A DNA stretch of 41,903 bases from Alphaproteobacteria bacterium (GCA_016283295.1 JAEEMQ010000013.1:1-41903); one strand, 5' to 3'. Positions 1 through 8,198 are shown, counted from the first letter of the stretch. A program made the numbers and translations. The notes: generated from the sequence alone by a model not told the origin.

Positions 1-6
1 AAGATC

Positions 7-44
7 ACCAATACAAAAACGCTCCCCTTGCGGGAGCTTTTTTA
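7..44 (+). terminator. Intrinsic terminator of a gene lying left of the window
   Basis: The stem GCTCCC (21-26) pairs with GGGAGC (32-37) and is followed by a T run. It belongs to a plus-strand gene that ends before the window. About 40 bp here, starting with ACCAATACAAAA, is repeated almost exactly at 773-813 after the next gene. Confidence 0.85.
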
Positions 45-144
45 TTAGCTGCTCCTCCAATACACAGTTACGTGCGAGGAATGACTATAAATAAAGGGAA
101 ATTTTACGAACCAATCGAAAAAATGATTTTTTTTACAAAACAAC

Positions 145-173
145 TTGCTTTCGTCTAAAAAATAATGTAGACT
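145..173 (+). promoter_or_regulatory. Sigma-70-like promoter with structured leader
   Basis: TTGCTT (145-150) and TAGACT (168-173) are separated by 17 bp and lie upstream of the gene at 266. The leader that follows can fold: GGTC/GACC brackets 176-189, and ACCGG pairs with CCGGT with CACTT/AAGTG inside, between about 187 and 237. The function of the fold is unknown. Confidence 0.55.
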
Positions 174-265
174 AAGGTCGGTAAAGACCGGTTTGTTGCA
201 CTTGCTTTATGAAGGGCATTTAAGTGATTATCCGGTTATAACGGAAAAGCTGAAGGGGAACTGCT

Positions 266-763
266 ATGGGAAAAAAAGAATTGGGTATTGCGTGTTTGGC
301 CGGAGCCGCTGTTTTTGCTTATGTTATGAACCAAAGGGGATATTTTAACGTTCCGCAAGATAAAGTAGATGGAATTCCTGCTAAAAAAGCAAAAGAAATA
401 CGCTTAAGTTATGATGAAATGCTTAAACATAATCTAGATAGTTTGATTGATACCGGTTTGCCTGTCAGAAAAGCCGTAAAAGATGCTCATACCATAACTT
501 GGGAAGAAGCTGAAAGAACAATGCCGAAACAGTGCAAGGATTATAGCAACGAAGATTGGGTTAAACTTGATGAAGCGCAGACACAGTTGGAGAAATCAAG
601 AAAAGTAATACCGGGAAGAGCAACAATGATTGTTTATCATGAAGAATATCCTGAACAGTTGGCTGAGCAAATTCAAAAGCAAAAAAAAGAGTTGCGAATT
701 ATGAATAGCAAAGAACAAACAAATTCAATAAATTCTCGCAAGTCTTCGGGAATGGAAATATAA
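266..763 (+). CDS. Small membrane-anchored protein of unknown function
   Basis: This 165-residue protein is not one I recognise. It opens with MGKKELGIACLAGAAVFAYV, a short hydrophobic stretch that is probably an uncleaved N-terminal membrane anchor. The rest is charged and probably helical: a Lys/Glu-rich middle, then a Gln/Lys-rich tail from about residue 125. The start is supported by AAGGGG about 9 nt upstream and by a promoter at 145-173. It is a single-gene unit ended by the hairpin at 786-810. The same terminator sequence also precedes the gene, so the gene left of the window may be a tandem paralogue. Function cannot be assigned from the sequence. Confidence 0.8.
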   Translation: MGKKELGIACLAGAAVFAYVMNQRGYFNVPQDKVDGIPAKKAKEIRLSYDEMLKHNLDSLIDTGLPVRKAVKDAHTITWEEAERTMPKQCKDYSNEDWVKLDEAQTQLEKSRKVIPGRATMIVYHEEYPEQLAEQIQKQKKELRIMNSKEQTNSINSRKSSGMEI

Positions 764-772
764 TTGAATATT

Positions 773-813
773 ACCAATACAAAACGCTCCCCTTTGCGGG
801 AGCTTTTTTTATT
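773..813 (+). terminator. Intrinsic terminator, duplicate of the one at 7-44
   Basis: GCTCCC (786-791) pairs with GGGAGC (798-803), followed by seven T. The 12-nt lead-in ACCAATACAAAA and the stem match the copy at 7-44, with only small differences in the loop and in A/T run lengths. Confidence 0.9.
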
Positions 814-865
814 GGTGACATTAAAAAGCCAAAGACGAATTTTTGCGCAAAAATTATTCGGCAGA

Positions 866-898
866 ATAAAAAAACGGCAGATTGTTCATCTGCCGTTT
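866..898 (-). terminator. Intrinsic terminator of the beta-barrel gene
   Basis: An 11-bp perfect stem, AAACGGCAGAT (872-882) with ATCTGCCGTTT (888-898), has a 5-nt loop. On the minus strand it is followed by a T run. It lies 17 nt past the stop of the gene at 915-1517. Confidence 0.9.
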
Positions 899-914
899 GC
901 ATTATATAAATAGC

Positions 915-1517
915 TTAAAATTCGTATCTTAAACCGAGCGAAATTTCGTGAGCGCGCGGTCTGTATTCAACTTTTTGATATGTGCGGCGCGAATTGCGGT
1001 ATTCTATATCAAAATCATCATAAGTCATGTAGCGATAACCCAAATCAAGATAAGTGCGGGAACAGATTCTGATATTGAGACCGGCACCGATTTGGGCGGC
1101 AAAACCGTTATCTTTTACGCTGAAATCATCGGCAACAAATTCAACGTGTCCAAAGCCCAAGCCGGCACCGATATACGGTTTAATCGGCAGATATGTCCGC
1201 AAATTAAAGTCATAATATGCGTTGAACAACAGGCCTTGCGTTCTGACCTTTACTCCGCGTTTTCTGGCAGTGGAATTCTGAGTATATTCAACTTCATAAC
1301 GTAAATCGCCGTAGCGATAATTGGCGATGCCGCCGAAGGCAAAAGAACCGCCCCAAACATTGTCGTCAAATTTAGACTTATCTTCCACCAAGCCCTTTGT
1401 CCGTATTTCATCCTGAGTAATGACATACTTTGCTTTTGCCGCAACATACGGTCCGGTAGCAAAGGCGTTTGCGGCCGCAAAACAGGCGATGCAGGTCAGT
1501 AATAAAAGTTTTTTCAT
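915..1517 (-). CDS. Outer membrane beta-barrel protein (opacity/OmpA-like porin type)
   Basis: This 200-residue protein has a clear Sec signal peptide: Lys-Lys, a Leu/Ala core, and a likely cut near ANAFA-TG at residue 20-21. The mature part alternates polar and hydrophobic residues in short strands with many aromatic residues. It contains the pattern PIKPYIGAGLGFGHVEF and ends in Phe (SLGLRYEF), the classic outer-membrane barrel end recognised by BamA. Size fits the 8-stranded OMP_b-brl or surface-antigen families. The start has AAGGA upstream. It stands alone, with its own terminator. Its ligand or role (adhesion, structure) cannot be told from the sequence. Confidence 0.85.
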   Translation of the reverse strand: MKKLLLLTCIACFAAANAFATGPYVAAKAKYVITQDEIRTKGLVEDKSKFDDNVWGGSFAFGGIANYRYGDLRYEVEYTQNSTARKRGVKVRTQGLLFNAYYDFNLRTYLPIKPYIGAGLGFGHVEFVADDFSVKDNGFAAQIGAGLNIRICSRTYLDLGYRYMTYDDFDIEYRNSRRTYQKVEYRPRAHEISLGLRYEF

Positions 1518-1674
1518 ATCCGTAATCCTTTGTTATGTTTAACTCAAAAAAATAAACCCTTTACGGAGATTAAAACCTTATTTGCGGCAAATGTCAAATC
1601 AAAAAAAGTTGCAAATCGGCAGAAAGCGGGCGCGGAGTTTTTAAAATTGTATTGTCGGCACGGTTGTTTATATG

Positions 1675-1703
1675 TTGACAAATTACGCGGCCCGAGCTAG
1701 TAT
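1675..1703 (+). promoter_or_regulatory. Sigma-70-like promoter
   Basis: A perfect -35 TTGACA (1675-1680) and TAGTAT (1698-1703) at 17 bp spacing. The expected transcription start near 1710 lies inside the longest open frame at this locus. This argues that the protein starts downstream of 1710. Confidence 0.55.
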
Positions 1704-1731
1704 CGGCGATAACAATGCTATAATTTTGGTT

Positions 1732-1998
1732 ATGCGACAATTATTAAATTTATCGAGCCCGATGTGTGCTCAGACAAACGGCCGAAAACAAAAGTGCCGT
1801 GCCAAAGAGCCGTTTACGGCGGTGTTGATTACTCCTCAGGGATATATCGTCAATCGCATTTATTGCGAAATTGACAGCGACGGAATTTCCGTTTATCGCG
1901 ATGAACTCGACCCTGACGATATGACGGATTACGGCTACCGTCATCGCAATCAACCGCGAAGAACCTGGTCACCTCCCGGTTACGGCGATGATGATTGA
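1732..1998 (+). CDS. Small acidic protein of unknown function
   Basis: The frame is open from 1672, but a good promoter at 1675-1703 makes the ATG at 1732 (88 residues) or the one at 1762 (78 residues) the likely start. Neither has a strong Shine-Dalgarno. The middle, AVLITPQGYIVNRIYCEID, looks like a small beta sheet. The tail is rich in Asp, Arg and Tyr and ends in GYGDDD. No family is recognised. A 10-bp terminator follows 9 nt after the stop, which supports a real short transcription unit. Confidence 0.6.
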   Translation: MRQLLNLSSPMCAQTNGRKQKCRAKEPFTAVLITPQGYIVNRIYCEIDSDGISVYRDELDPDDMTDYGYRHRNQPRRTWSPPGYGDDD

Positions 1999-2007
1999 CT
2001 TGATGTT

Positions 2008-2040
2008 AACCTCGGTTTTGAACCGAGGTTTTCACTTTTT
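2008..2040 (+). terminator. Intrinsic terminator
   Basis: AACCTCGGTT (2008-2017) pairs perfectly with AACCGAGGTT (2021-2030) around a TTG loop, followed by TTCACTTTTT. It ends the gene at 1732-1998 and overlaps the 3' end of the convergent GtrA-like gene. Confidence 0.85.
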
Positions 2041-2445
2041 CAATGCCCAATACTTAAAGGCAAAGTAGGTAACGACGGCTGCGATAATTTGCGCCGTTAA
2101 CTGCGCAACATATACGTTGAAGCCGCAGCGGTAAAACAGTTCCAAGGTTACGGCATTGATAAAATATCCTACCACCCAGGTTGTGCAACATTTAATGTAT
2201 TCGGCCCAGATTTTGCCGTGCGATTGAAAAACAAATATGCGTTGCAACATATAGGAAATAAACGAAGTCAATATCCATTGTAAGATAAGGCATACCTGTC
2301 GCCATTCTTCGCCGGCAAAATAAACCAACAGGCAGAACACGCCGTAAGCGAATATGGCATTGAATCCGCCTACCAAAATAAAGCGAATGCTTTGCGGAAA
2401 TTTAAACCATAAATTCCAAACAAAATTCCAAAGTTTTATAATCAT
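2032..2445 (-). CDS. GtrA-like membrane protein
   Basis: This 137-residue protein has four predicted membrane segments (about 18-42, 50-68, 85-105 and 112-132). The start of the first, FPQSIRFILVGGFNAIFAYG, is characteristic of GtrA/DPMS family proteins (PF04138). Family members help flip or use polyprenyl-linked sugars in O-antigen glucosylation or cell-surface polysaccharide synthesis. Length matches the family. No glycosyltransferase partner lies next to it here, so the substrate is unknown. The Shine-Dalgarno is weak (AAGAAA). Confidence 0.85.
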   Translation of the reverse strand: MIIKLWNFVWNLWFKFPQSIRFILVGGFNAIFAYGVFCLLVYFAGEEWRQVCLILQWILTSFISYMLQRIFVFQSHGKIWAEYIKCCTTWVVGYFINAVTLELFYRCGFNVYVAQLTAQIIAAVVTYFAFKYWALKK

Positions 2446-2611
2446 TTTTTCTTATTTTTGCCCTTTTTATGAACTTATGCGTTTTTCTTTATCAGGTAAT
2501 TAAGCACATAAAATCGGTATATGCAAGCAATATTTTTAAAACCGGAGCGGATAAGGTTAAGGGCAAAACCGCCGGTTTGAACAGCTTTGAGCACTGCTTG
2601 TTTTAAAATAT

Positions 2612-2639
2612 TTGACAAAAAATACATATATGATATACT
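2612..2639 (+). promoter_or_regulatory. Sigma-70 promoter
   Basis: TTGACA (2612-2617) and TATACT (2634-2639) are separated by 16 bp, 33 bp upstream of the ATG at 2672. A longer open frame begins inside the -35 box, which rules that start out. The rest of 2446-2611 contains no other feature that I can support. Confidence 0.7.
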
Positions 2640-2671
2640 GCAAGTATAAAAACCGGATAAAGAGGATAAAT

Positions 2672-3526
2672 ATGACGATTTACACTTATGCATCATTGGA
2701 TAAAGCCGTGGAAAAAGGCGAAACCGGTACGTGTGTTTCGGTTGATGCCGACCGTATCATAATCCCGACGGCGTGTGTGGAAGTTGTCGGTTTTACCAAT
2801 CCCGACGATTTGTCGGTGCAGTTACTCGAGCGCTGGAAAAACGGCGAGCGCGGTCCGGAATTTGAAAATCAGAAACTGATGCCGGGAGATTGTCTGGTGA
2901 TGTATGACATCGGCAGTGACGTCAATCGGGTTCTTGCCACAGACCCGGAGTGGTATAAGACGGCCGACGGCATTAAAAAAATGGTGGAGAAACTGTATGA
3001 TTGTGCCGGAACCGGCGGCAAGATGACCGAGCCGGCAATTTGGAATGCCGATTTAACATGGGCAAAGAGCCGACAACTCTCTACCGACGACGGACGGGAA
3101 ATTACTGCCGAAGTTTGGCAGGAAAGCAGCGGACGGGCGCTGAATGTCAATAAAGTCCCGACAACGCATAATTTTGTGCATCTGGCGGCGGGAGATATAC
3201 TTCTTGCTCCAAACGGGAGAGTGCAGACGGCGGGCGGAATGTCGGCCATTGCCGTCAAACAACCTACCGGAAATTGGAATATGGTGCAGCTTAATGCCAA
3301 GGGCTATATCGTGGTTGATGAAAATATCAAAAGCGATAAAAATAAGTCAAAAACCGATTGGCTGCAGGTAAAAAAAGATGCGCTGGATAAACAGCTCGGC
3401 GCCAAGGCGGGGAAAACCGCCGACGTAAAAAGCGGAAAAATTGAAAAGGAACACACCGAAATTGCCGCTAAACAGCTGCATATCACGCAAAAAATAATGA
3501 ACTCGAAACGGCAAAAAGAGGGCTAA
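2672..3526 (+). CDS. Cytosolic protein of unknown function
   Basis: This protein has 284 residues. The start at 2672 is chosen because AGGA lies 5 nt upstream and the longer frame would begin inside the promoter. There is no signal peptide and there are no membrane segments. The N-terminal 100 residues contain short beta-rich stretches such as RIIIPTACVEVVGF and GDCLVMYDIG. The region from about 155 to 230 has GDILLAPNGR and is probably another beta domain. The last 50 residues are Lys-rich and probably helical. I recognise no family. It is a single gene whose stop overlaps the convergent spermidine-synthase-like gene by 4 bp. Confidence 0.8.
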   Translation: MTIYTYASLDKAVEKGETGTCVSVDADRIIIPTACVEVVGFTNPDDLSVQLLERWKNGERGPEFENQKLMPGDCLVMYDIGSDVNRVLATDPEWYKTADGIKKMVEKLYDCAGTGGKMTEPAIWNADLTWAKSRQLSTDDGREITAEVWQESSGRALNVNKVPTTHNFVHLAAGDILLAPNGRVQTAGGMSAIAVKQPTGNWNMVQLNAKGYIVVDENIKSDKNKSKTDWLQVKKDALDKQLGAKAGKTADVKSGKIEKEHTEIAAKQLHITQKIMNSKRQKEG

Positions 3527-4914
3527 TATTGCCCGTACATGGCCGCATTTTTATCGGCGGTAAAAATCGTATCGTCAGCCGGCAGATGACGGTAGATATA
3601 TACCACGTTATGCAGTTTGTTGTCATAAGGATTGAATTTTCCGACGATTTGGCGTGACAGGTTGTTTTTAAATACATAACGGAAAGTGTTGTCCACCCGC
3701 TGCGAAAATTTGTTATTAAACAGCGGCGAGGTAATTATGTTTGCCGCCATAATCCCGCCCGGGGCCAAGCTCTGTTTTATCATTTCAAAAAACTCCACGG
3801 TCACAAAGTTGATGGGAATACTCGAGGTTGCCGAGTAAATATCCAAAACAATCACGTCGTATTTTTCCTGGTGATTGAGCATATAGAGATAGGCATCGGT
3901 ATAAATAAATTTCTTGTTTTTGCCCAGTTTTCCATCCAAAAATTTTTCTTCGGAAATGCTCTGCAAATTCTTTTCAATATCAAGATAAACGTAGTTGTTG
4001 GTGTTATCATCAATACCTACGGTAAAACCGCCGGCTCCCAATACCAGAATATTTGAGATTTTATCTTGAGGCAGATTGGCGATGATGTTATTGTTTATAA
4101 ACTTAACATAAGCAAACATATTTTTGCGGTTTGCCGCCACCTTGGAAGCGGCTTGTCCGTTGATGTACATAATTTTGGAGTTATCGTCGTCCGTATCTAC
4201 CTCCAAACGCGAGATGGCATCATCTTTAATCAGCGTATCGTTGCGGATGAAAAATTCGGCGTAATTAACATAATAACCCAGCGCCGTCAGCCACAAGGCA
4301 AAAAACAAGTTATGCCAGAGGTTTTTCTTGCGCGAAAGAATGATAATAGCTGTTGCCGCAATCACGGCCATAACAAAAACGGTTTTGGAAACGCCGATAA
4401 ACGGCATTAAAATAAGAGTTGTGCCGATGGAGCCGCCGACGCTGCCGACGGTATCGACAGCCATAAAACGACCGGTGTAATTGCGGTCGGCCCGATGAAT
4501 AACGCGGCCGATAAGCGCGGTTACAACACCCGCCATCATCGCCGGAGCAATCAGGTTTACGGTCGAAAAAGTGAAGATTAAAAACAGCATATTCATACTG
4601 ATTTTGGTGGCAAACAAGAAAAACAGACCGATAAAATAATAAGAGGAAGAAAGGGCGTACCACAATGCCAGTAAAAACATCAGGCGTATGCAAATTTTTC
4701 TCAAAGAAAAGCGGGAGACCGATATGACCGAGCCGATGTAATAACCCAAAGATAAAAACAATAAAATAAAGGTAATGACTACGGAAGTCAGAATGGTGTT
4801 TGAACCCATAAAGTTTACGAGCTGGCGCAGAATAATCAGTTCATAAGCCAAATTGGTGCAGCCCAAAATGAAAACTGCCGTCAACAGGGCATATTTTAGT
4901 TTTTGAGTTATCAT
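3523..4914 (-). CDS. Membrane protein with spermidine-synthase-like methyltransferase fold
   Basis: This 463-residue protein has two parts. Residues 1-215 form about seven membrane helices, including AMMAGVVTALIGRV. Residues about 235-450 form a Rossmann-fold domain of the spermidine synthase family: ILVLGAGGFTVGID (motif I) and KYDVIVLDIYSA (the Asp-containing motif II). Membrane-fused SpeE-like proteins are common, but few have a known reaction. Motif I has LGAGGF rather than LGGGDG, so aminopropyltransferase activity is uncertain. The start ATG has GAGG upstream. No speD or ornithine decarboxylase gene lies nearby. Confidence 0.8.
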   Translation of the reverse strand: MITQKLKYALLTAVFILGCTNLAYELIILRQLVNFMGSNTILTSVVITFILLFLSLGYYIGSVISVSRFSLRKICIRLMFLLALWYALSSSYYFIGLFFLFATKISMNMLFLIFTFSTVNLIAPAMMAGVVTALIGRVIHRADRNYTGRFMAVDTVGSVGGSIGTTLILMPFIGVSKTVFVMAVIAATAIIILSRKKNLWHNLFFALWLTALGYYVNYAEFFIRNDTLIKDDAISRLEVDTDDDNSKIMYINGQAASKVAANRKNMFAYVKFINNNIIANLPQDKISNILVLGAGGFTVGIDDNTNNYVYLDIEKNLQSISEEKFLDGKLGKNKKFIYTDAYLYMLNHQEKYDVIVLDIYSATSSIPINFVTVEFFEMIKQSLAPGGIMAANIITSPLFNNKFSQRVDNTFRYVFKNNLSRQIVGKFNPYDNKLHNVVYIYRHLPADDTIFTADKNAAMYGQY

Positions 4915-5005
4915 CGTAACCTCACAGTTTTGTAATATACCGACATTTTGACGCTTATTATTTAAGTAATGATTAATTGCAGCGGGATTTTGCTCTAAAA
5001 TTATA

Positions 5006-5034
5006 TTGACAAAAATAACGGGATTTGTTACAGT
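5006..5034 (+). promoter_or_regulatory. Sigma-70-like promoter
   Basis: TTGACA (5006-5011) and TACAGT (5029-5034) at 17 bp spacing, upstream of the gene at 5073. Confidence 0.6.
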
Positions 5035-5072
5035 AAATGCAGCAAAGTTAAATGACGCAAAGGAGAAACGCC

Positions 5073-5660
5073 ATGGATAAAGAAGAAAGCCTCCAAGAAT
5101 TACGTTCTTTTGAAAAAGAAATCAAGTTGCGGAAAGCCGACAGCGACAGGTTATGCCATATGGTATACGAGTTGCCGAATATCTTGGCCGAACATCCGGA
5201 ATTGAAGCAAGAAGCTTTCAATGTTTGGGAAAACATAGCGGAATCTCCGAAAAACAGCCGGTATTCGGTTGAAGATACTTACAGCTCGCTGAAAGATGTT
5301 GTGCTTAAAGACGGCAATATGGTGCCGCAGGCCGTCAACGTTTATCTGAAAACATTGGCTTCCGATGAAAACGATTACGAAGCGTTGTGTTTGGCGCATG
5401 ATACTCTGTTGGCCATTGCGCAATCCAATTCGGCATTTGCCGGCAAGTCCGCTCAGGCATTTAATAAAGCGCTTGATGCGTATGAAGAAAGCATAACTCC
5501 GAAATCTAAGATTAAGAAACTGTTTCAGCGTTTGAACGATGTGAACAACGAAGTTGATTTTGAAAAACAAAACATTCAGAAAATGCGTGAAGAAGCTAAA
5601 AGATTTTTACCTAAAAACACTCCGAATATTGCGGCCAAAAGTTACGGCCACGAAGCATAA
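5073..5660 (+). CDS. Helical cytosolic protein of unknown function
   Basis: This protein has 195 residues. The start at 5073 is preceded by AGGAGA at good spacing; an in-frame ATG 21 nt earlier lacks one. The sequence is almost entirely amphipathic helix, rich in Glu, Lys and Ala, with no signal peptide or membrane segment. It could form a coiled coil or a helical-repeat (TPR-like) fold. Stretches such as ALCLAHDTLLAIAQSN and AQAFNKALDAYEESI resemble paired helices. No family is recognised. It has its own promoter and terminator. Confidence 0.8.
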   Translation: MDKEESLQELRSFEKEIKLRKADSDRLCHMVYELPNILAEHPELKQEAFNVWENIAESPKNSRYSVEDTYSSLKDVVLKDGNMVPQAVNVYLKTLASDENDYEALCLAHDTLLAIAQSNSAFAGKSAQAFNKALDAYEESITPKSKIKKLFQRLNDVNNEVDFEKQNIQKMREEAKRFLPKNTPNIAAKSYGHEA

Positions 5661-5681
5661 GGAGCTTTTTTAAGGCGGTTG

Positions 5682-5714
5682 AAGGCAGTTCTATCAAGGG
5701 CTGCCTTTATTTTT
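5682..5714 (+). terminator. Probable intrinsic terminator
   Basis: AAGGCAG (5682-5688) pairs with CTGCCTT (5701-5707) across a 12-nt loop and is followed by TTATTTTT. It lies 21 nt after the stop of the gene at 5073-5660. Confidence 0.7.
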
Positions 5715-5788
5715 GTGCTTAAAAAACGTTGACAAGATATTGCAATATCATTAGCATTGAAGCATGGTGCAATAAAAAGGAGAGGGCT

Positions 5789-6841
5789 ATGTTTGGTGCC
5801 GATTTGATAAAACCGCAAAAACTGGTTGCCGGCGATAAGGTGGCGATTGTTTCGCCGTCGTGGGCCGGGGCAAGAGTGTTTCCCGCAAGATATGAGGCCG
5901 GAAAAAAACAACTGGAAGCCGAATTCGGGCTGATTGCGGTGGAGGCGCCGAACGCAATGCTCGGCGTTGAGGAAAATGCCGATAATCCGCAAAAGAGAGC
6001 GGAAGACATCAACTGGGCGGTAAAAAATAAGGAAATAAAAGCCATAATACCGGTTATCGGCGGCGATGATGCGGTGCGTTTGTTGCCGTTTTTGGACTAT
6101 GAAGCCATCAGGGCGAATCCGAAAATTTTGTTAGGCTATTCGGACACAACAGCGTTGCATTTGGCCTTTTTGCATGCCGGGGTGCGCTCAATCTACGGTC
6201 CGGCGATAATGGCCGGCGGCTTTGCCGAAAACGGCGGAATGTTCGATTATTTCATAAAATCCGTGCGGAAAACATTGTTTTCAAACGAAGTTATCGGGCA
6301 AATCGAACCGAATATGAACGGGTGGACCGATGAAGAACTGCCGTGGAGAGAACCGCAAAATCAGCAAATAAAGCGGACATTGAAAAAATCGACCGGCAAC
6401 AGAGTATTGCAGGGAACGGGCAAAGTGCGCGGTCATCTGTTCGGCGGCTGTATCGAGGTGTTGGAAATGCTTAAGGGTGCTCCGGTGTGGCCGAAAAAAG
6501 AATTTTTTGATAACGCGATATTGTTTTTGGAAACATCGGAAGAAGCGCCGTCGCTCGATTATGTGGTGCGAGTGTTGCGTAATTATGCGGCTTGCGGCAT
6601 ATTGCAAAGAGTGAGCGCAATTATGGTGGGGCGCGGGGCGAATCTGCCGGAAAATGAGCAAGACAGGTACGACCGGGCGTTTTTGCAGGTGGTGCAGAAA
6701 GAATGCCGCTTGAGCACGCCGATTATATCGCAGATGGACTTCGGACACACCGACCCGATGTTTTTGTTGCCGTACGGCGCGCAAGCGGAAATTGATGCAA
6801 CCGCCGGCACTTTTAAAATATTGGAAAATGCGGTAATTTGA
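5789..6841 (+). CDS. Peptidase family S66 (LD-carboxypeptidase / MccF-like)
   Basis: This 350-residue protein has all S66 landmarks: GYSDTT with the nucleophile Ser118, FLETSEEAPS with Glu248, and GHTDP with His320, in the Ser-Glu-His order of the family. The family includes LdcA, which trims muropeptide tetrapeptides during peptidoglycan recycling, and MccF, which cleaves microcin C-like peptidyl nucleotides. Detail such as the LETSE motif leans to the MccF branch, but this is not decisive. There is no signal peptide, so it acts in the cytoplasm. The start has AGGAG upstream. The GNAT gene begins 10 nt after the stop, so the two are cotranscribed. MccE-type acetyltransferases also detoxify microcin C, which makes the pairing suggestive. 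Confidence 0.88.
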   Translation: MFGADLIKPQKLVAGDKVAIVSPSWAGARVFPARYEAGKKQLEAEFGLIAVEAPNAMLGVEENADNPQKRAEDINWAVKNKEIKAIIPVIGGDDAVRLLPFLDYEAIRANPKILLGYSDTTALHLAFLHAGVRSIYGPAIMAGGFAENGGMFDYFIKSVRKTLFSNEVIGQIEPNMNGWTDEELPWREPQNQQIKRTLKKSTGNRVLQGTGKVRGHLFGGCIEVLEMLKGAPVWPKKEFFDNAILFLETSEEAPSLDYVVRVLRNYAACGILQRVSAIMVGRGANLPENEQDRYDRAFLQVVQKECRLSTPIISQMDFGHTDPMFLLPYGAQAEIDATAGTFKILENAVI

Positions 6842-6851
6842 GGAAAACGTT

Positions 6852-7406
6852 ATGGAATTGGTTAAACCGGACATAAAATATAAAGACAGCTTTATCGAGG
6901 CGGTAGATAACGGTTTTAACGCGGTATATGTGGGTTCGCCGGAGCCGATAAGTCCGGAGGCGGCCGCGCAAATTAAAAGCGATTTTGCCACTTATTTATA
7001 TAAGAAAGTCTTGAAGCCGTATGACCCGACTCCGAAGTTGCGGCCGGACGGCAATTATTACGCCAATGTGCCGGAAACGCCGTATTGGCTGGTTGATGAC
7101 GACAAGTTTATCGGCATTTTTTTGTTGCGCACGGAATTAAACGACTTTTTGAGGTATATCGGCGGCAACGTCGGTTACGGAATCGCCCCGCAATATCGGC
7201 GTAAAGGGTACGCCACCAAAGGCTTGAGTTTGCTGTTAAAAGAGGCAAAGAAGGCAGGGCTGAAAAAGTTGCTGATAGCGGCCAGAGATGACAATATCGG
7301 CTCGTGGAAGGCCATTGAGAAAAACGGCGGGGTGCTGGAAAATATCATCACCGTACCGTGGGAGGACAGCGGGCAGAAATATAAACGCTATTGGCTGGAG
7401 ATTTAA
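6852..7406 (+). CDS. GNAT-family N-acetyltransferase
   Basis: This 184-residue protein carries the GNAT acetyl-CoA site: GNVGYGIAPQYRRKGYATKG at about 98-117, containing the Arg-x-x-Gly-x-Ala loop, followed by LLIAARDDNIGSWKAIEKNG, which resembles motif B with the usual Asn. Such proteins transfer an acetyl group from acetyl-CoA to an amine; the substrate is not predictable. AGGA of its ribosome site overlaps the end of the S66 peptidase gene, so the two are one operon. An inverted repeat ends the unit. Confidence 0.85.
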   Translation: MELVKPDIKYKDSFIEAVDNGFNAVYVGSPEPISPEAAAQIKSDFATYLYKKVLKPYDPTPKLRPDGNYYANVPETPYWLVDDDKFIGIFLLRTELNDFLRYIGGNVGYGIAPQYRRKGYATKGLSLLLKEAKKAGLKKLLIAARDDNIGSWKAIEKNGGVLENIITVPWEDSGQKYKRYWLEI

Positions 7407-7411
7407 AGAAG

Positions 7412-7447
7412 GAAAACCGTCGACTTATCAGGTCGACGGTTTTCTTT
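7412..7447. terminator. Bidirectional terminator
   Basis: A 13-bp perfect stem, GAAAACCGTCGAC (7412-7424) with GTCGACGGTTTTC (7432-7444), has a 7-nt loop. It is followed on the plus strand by TTTATT and carries A-rich sequence on the other side. It serves the GNAT operon and probably the convergent gene at 7446-7886. Confidence 0.85.
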
Positions 7448-7886
7448 ATTTAATCAGCCATTTACACAGGTTTACCAGTCCCTTGTATATACTTGCAAAA
7501 ATACAGTATATTAATATGCTCAAGTGATAGCAAAACTTCGCTAACGGGCATAATAAAATAACTATACCTGCACCCAGCATAATCTGCAAGCCAATGTTGC
7601 AAATGGTTCCGACGATAAGTGTAGCGGGATCATAGTGCAACAGCGGCATATTTGCCAATGTGCCGGCGGTTACAAGTACTAAGGCACCTACAAAAAATGA
7701 CCACTTGGCTGTATGGCGAGCCCAGGTTGTTTGCAACTCAAAAAAACCGTGTCTTTCACGTTGTTCTTCCTCTGCCTTGTAGTAATCTACGGCATCGAGC
7801 ATCAGTACTGCGAACAGCAACAGAACGCCGATCCATTGTACATCACTCCACTGCACTCCCCACGTCATCAATAATAATGTGTTCAT
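7446..7886 (-). CDS. Small polytopic membrane protein of unknown function
   Basis: This 146-residue protein has probably four membrane segments (about 15-32, 62-80, 84-110 and 115-140). A charged loop (YYKAEEEQRERHG) lies after the first. No family is recognised. The ribosome site GGAG before the start sits in a small inverted repeat (CTCCG...CGGAG, about 7897-7912) that could hide it in the mRNA. Codon use is a little different from neighbours, with more CTT and AGT, but this is only an impression. Confidence 0.7.
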   Translation of the reverse strand: MNTLLLMTWGVQWSDVQWIGVLLLFAVLMLDAVDYYKAEEEQRERHGFFELQTTWARHTAKWSFFVGALVLVTAGTLANMPLLHYDPATLIVGTICNIGLQIMLGAGIVILLCPLAKFCYHLSILIYCIFASIYKGLVNLCKWLIK

Positions 7887-8063
7887 AATTTTGATAACTC
7901 CGCCTTTACGGAGGTTCCAAAGGTTGTATAATAATAATGATTTGAATTCAGTACATGATGTTCATCTTCTTTTGTCAAATAAAATCGGTTTTTTGTATAT
8001 CACTTTTTGCGCTGCCGGTGCTGAAAATTGATAAAATAAAGCAATAAAAGCACATTTTCTCTA

Positions 8064-8092
8064 TTGCAAAGGTGGATATTTTGTGGTATAGT
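8064..8092 (+). promoter_or_regulatory. Sigma-70 promoter of the cysteine-rich protein gene
   Basis: TTGCAA (8064-8069), 17 bp, then TATAGT (8087-8092). The same two hexamers with the same spacing occur at 36188-36216 upstream of the 867-residue protein. The untranslated leader would be about 140 nt. The remaining intergenic sequence from 7887 to 8063 is AT-rich and shows nothing I can name. Confidence 0.75.
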
Positions 8093-8152
8093 TGTGGACG
8101 TAAATGAAGATAAAATGACAAAACCAATCATGCGGAAGTTTATGTTTTGTTA

Positions 8153-8198
8153 AAAATGTAACAAAAATGTAACACAAAAAACAAAAAATGTGTGTTAC
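8153..8198 (+). promoter_or_regulatory. Tandem and inverted repeats in the leader of the cysteine-rich protein gene
   Basis: Two tandem copies of AAAAATGTAAC (about 8153-8174) are followed by an inverted repeat, GTAACACA (8169-8176) and TGTGTTAC (8191-8198). The second arm runs into a TATAAT (8199-8204). This could be an operator, an mRNA hairpin, or a site controlling a second promoter. No regulator is identified. Confidence 0.4.

Noticed and set aside
1672..1731. Extension of the 1732-1998 protein to the upstream ATG at 1672
   Set aside because: The ATG overlaps the -35 box and lies before the predicted transcription start.
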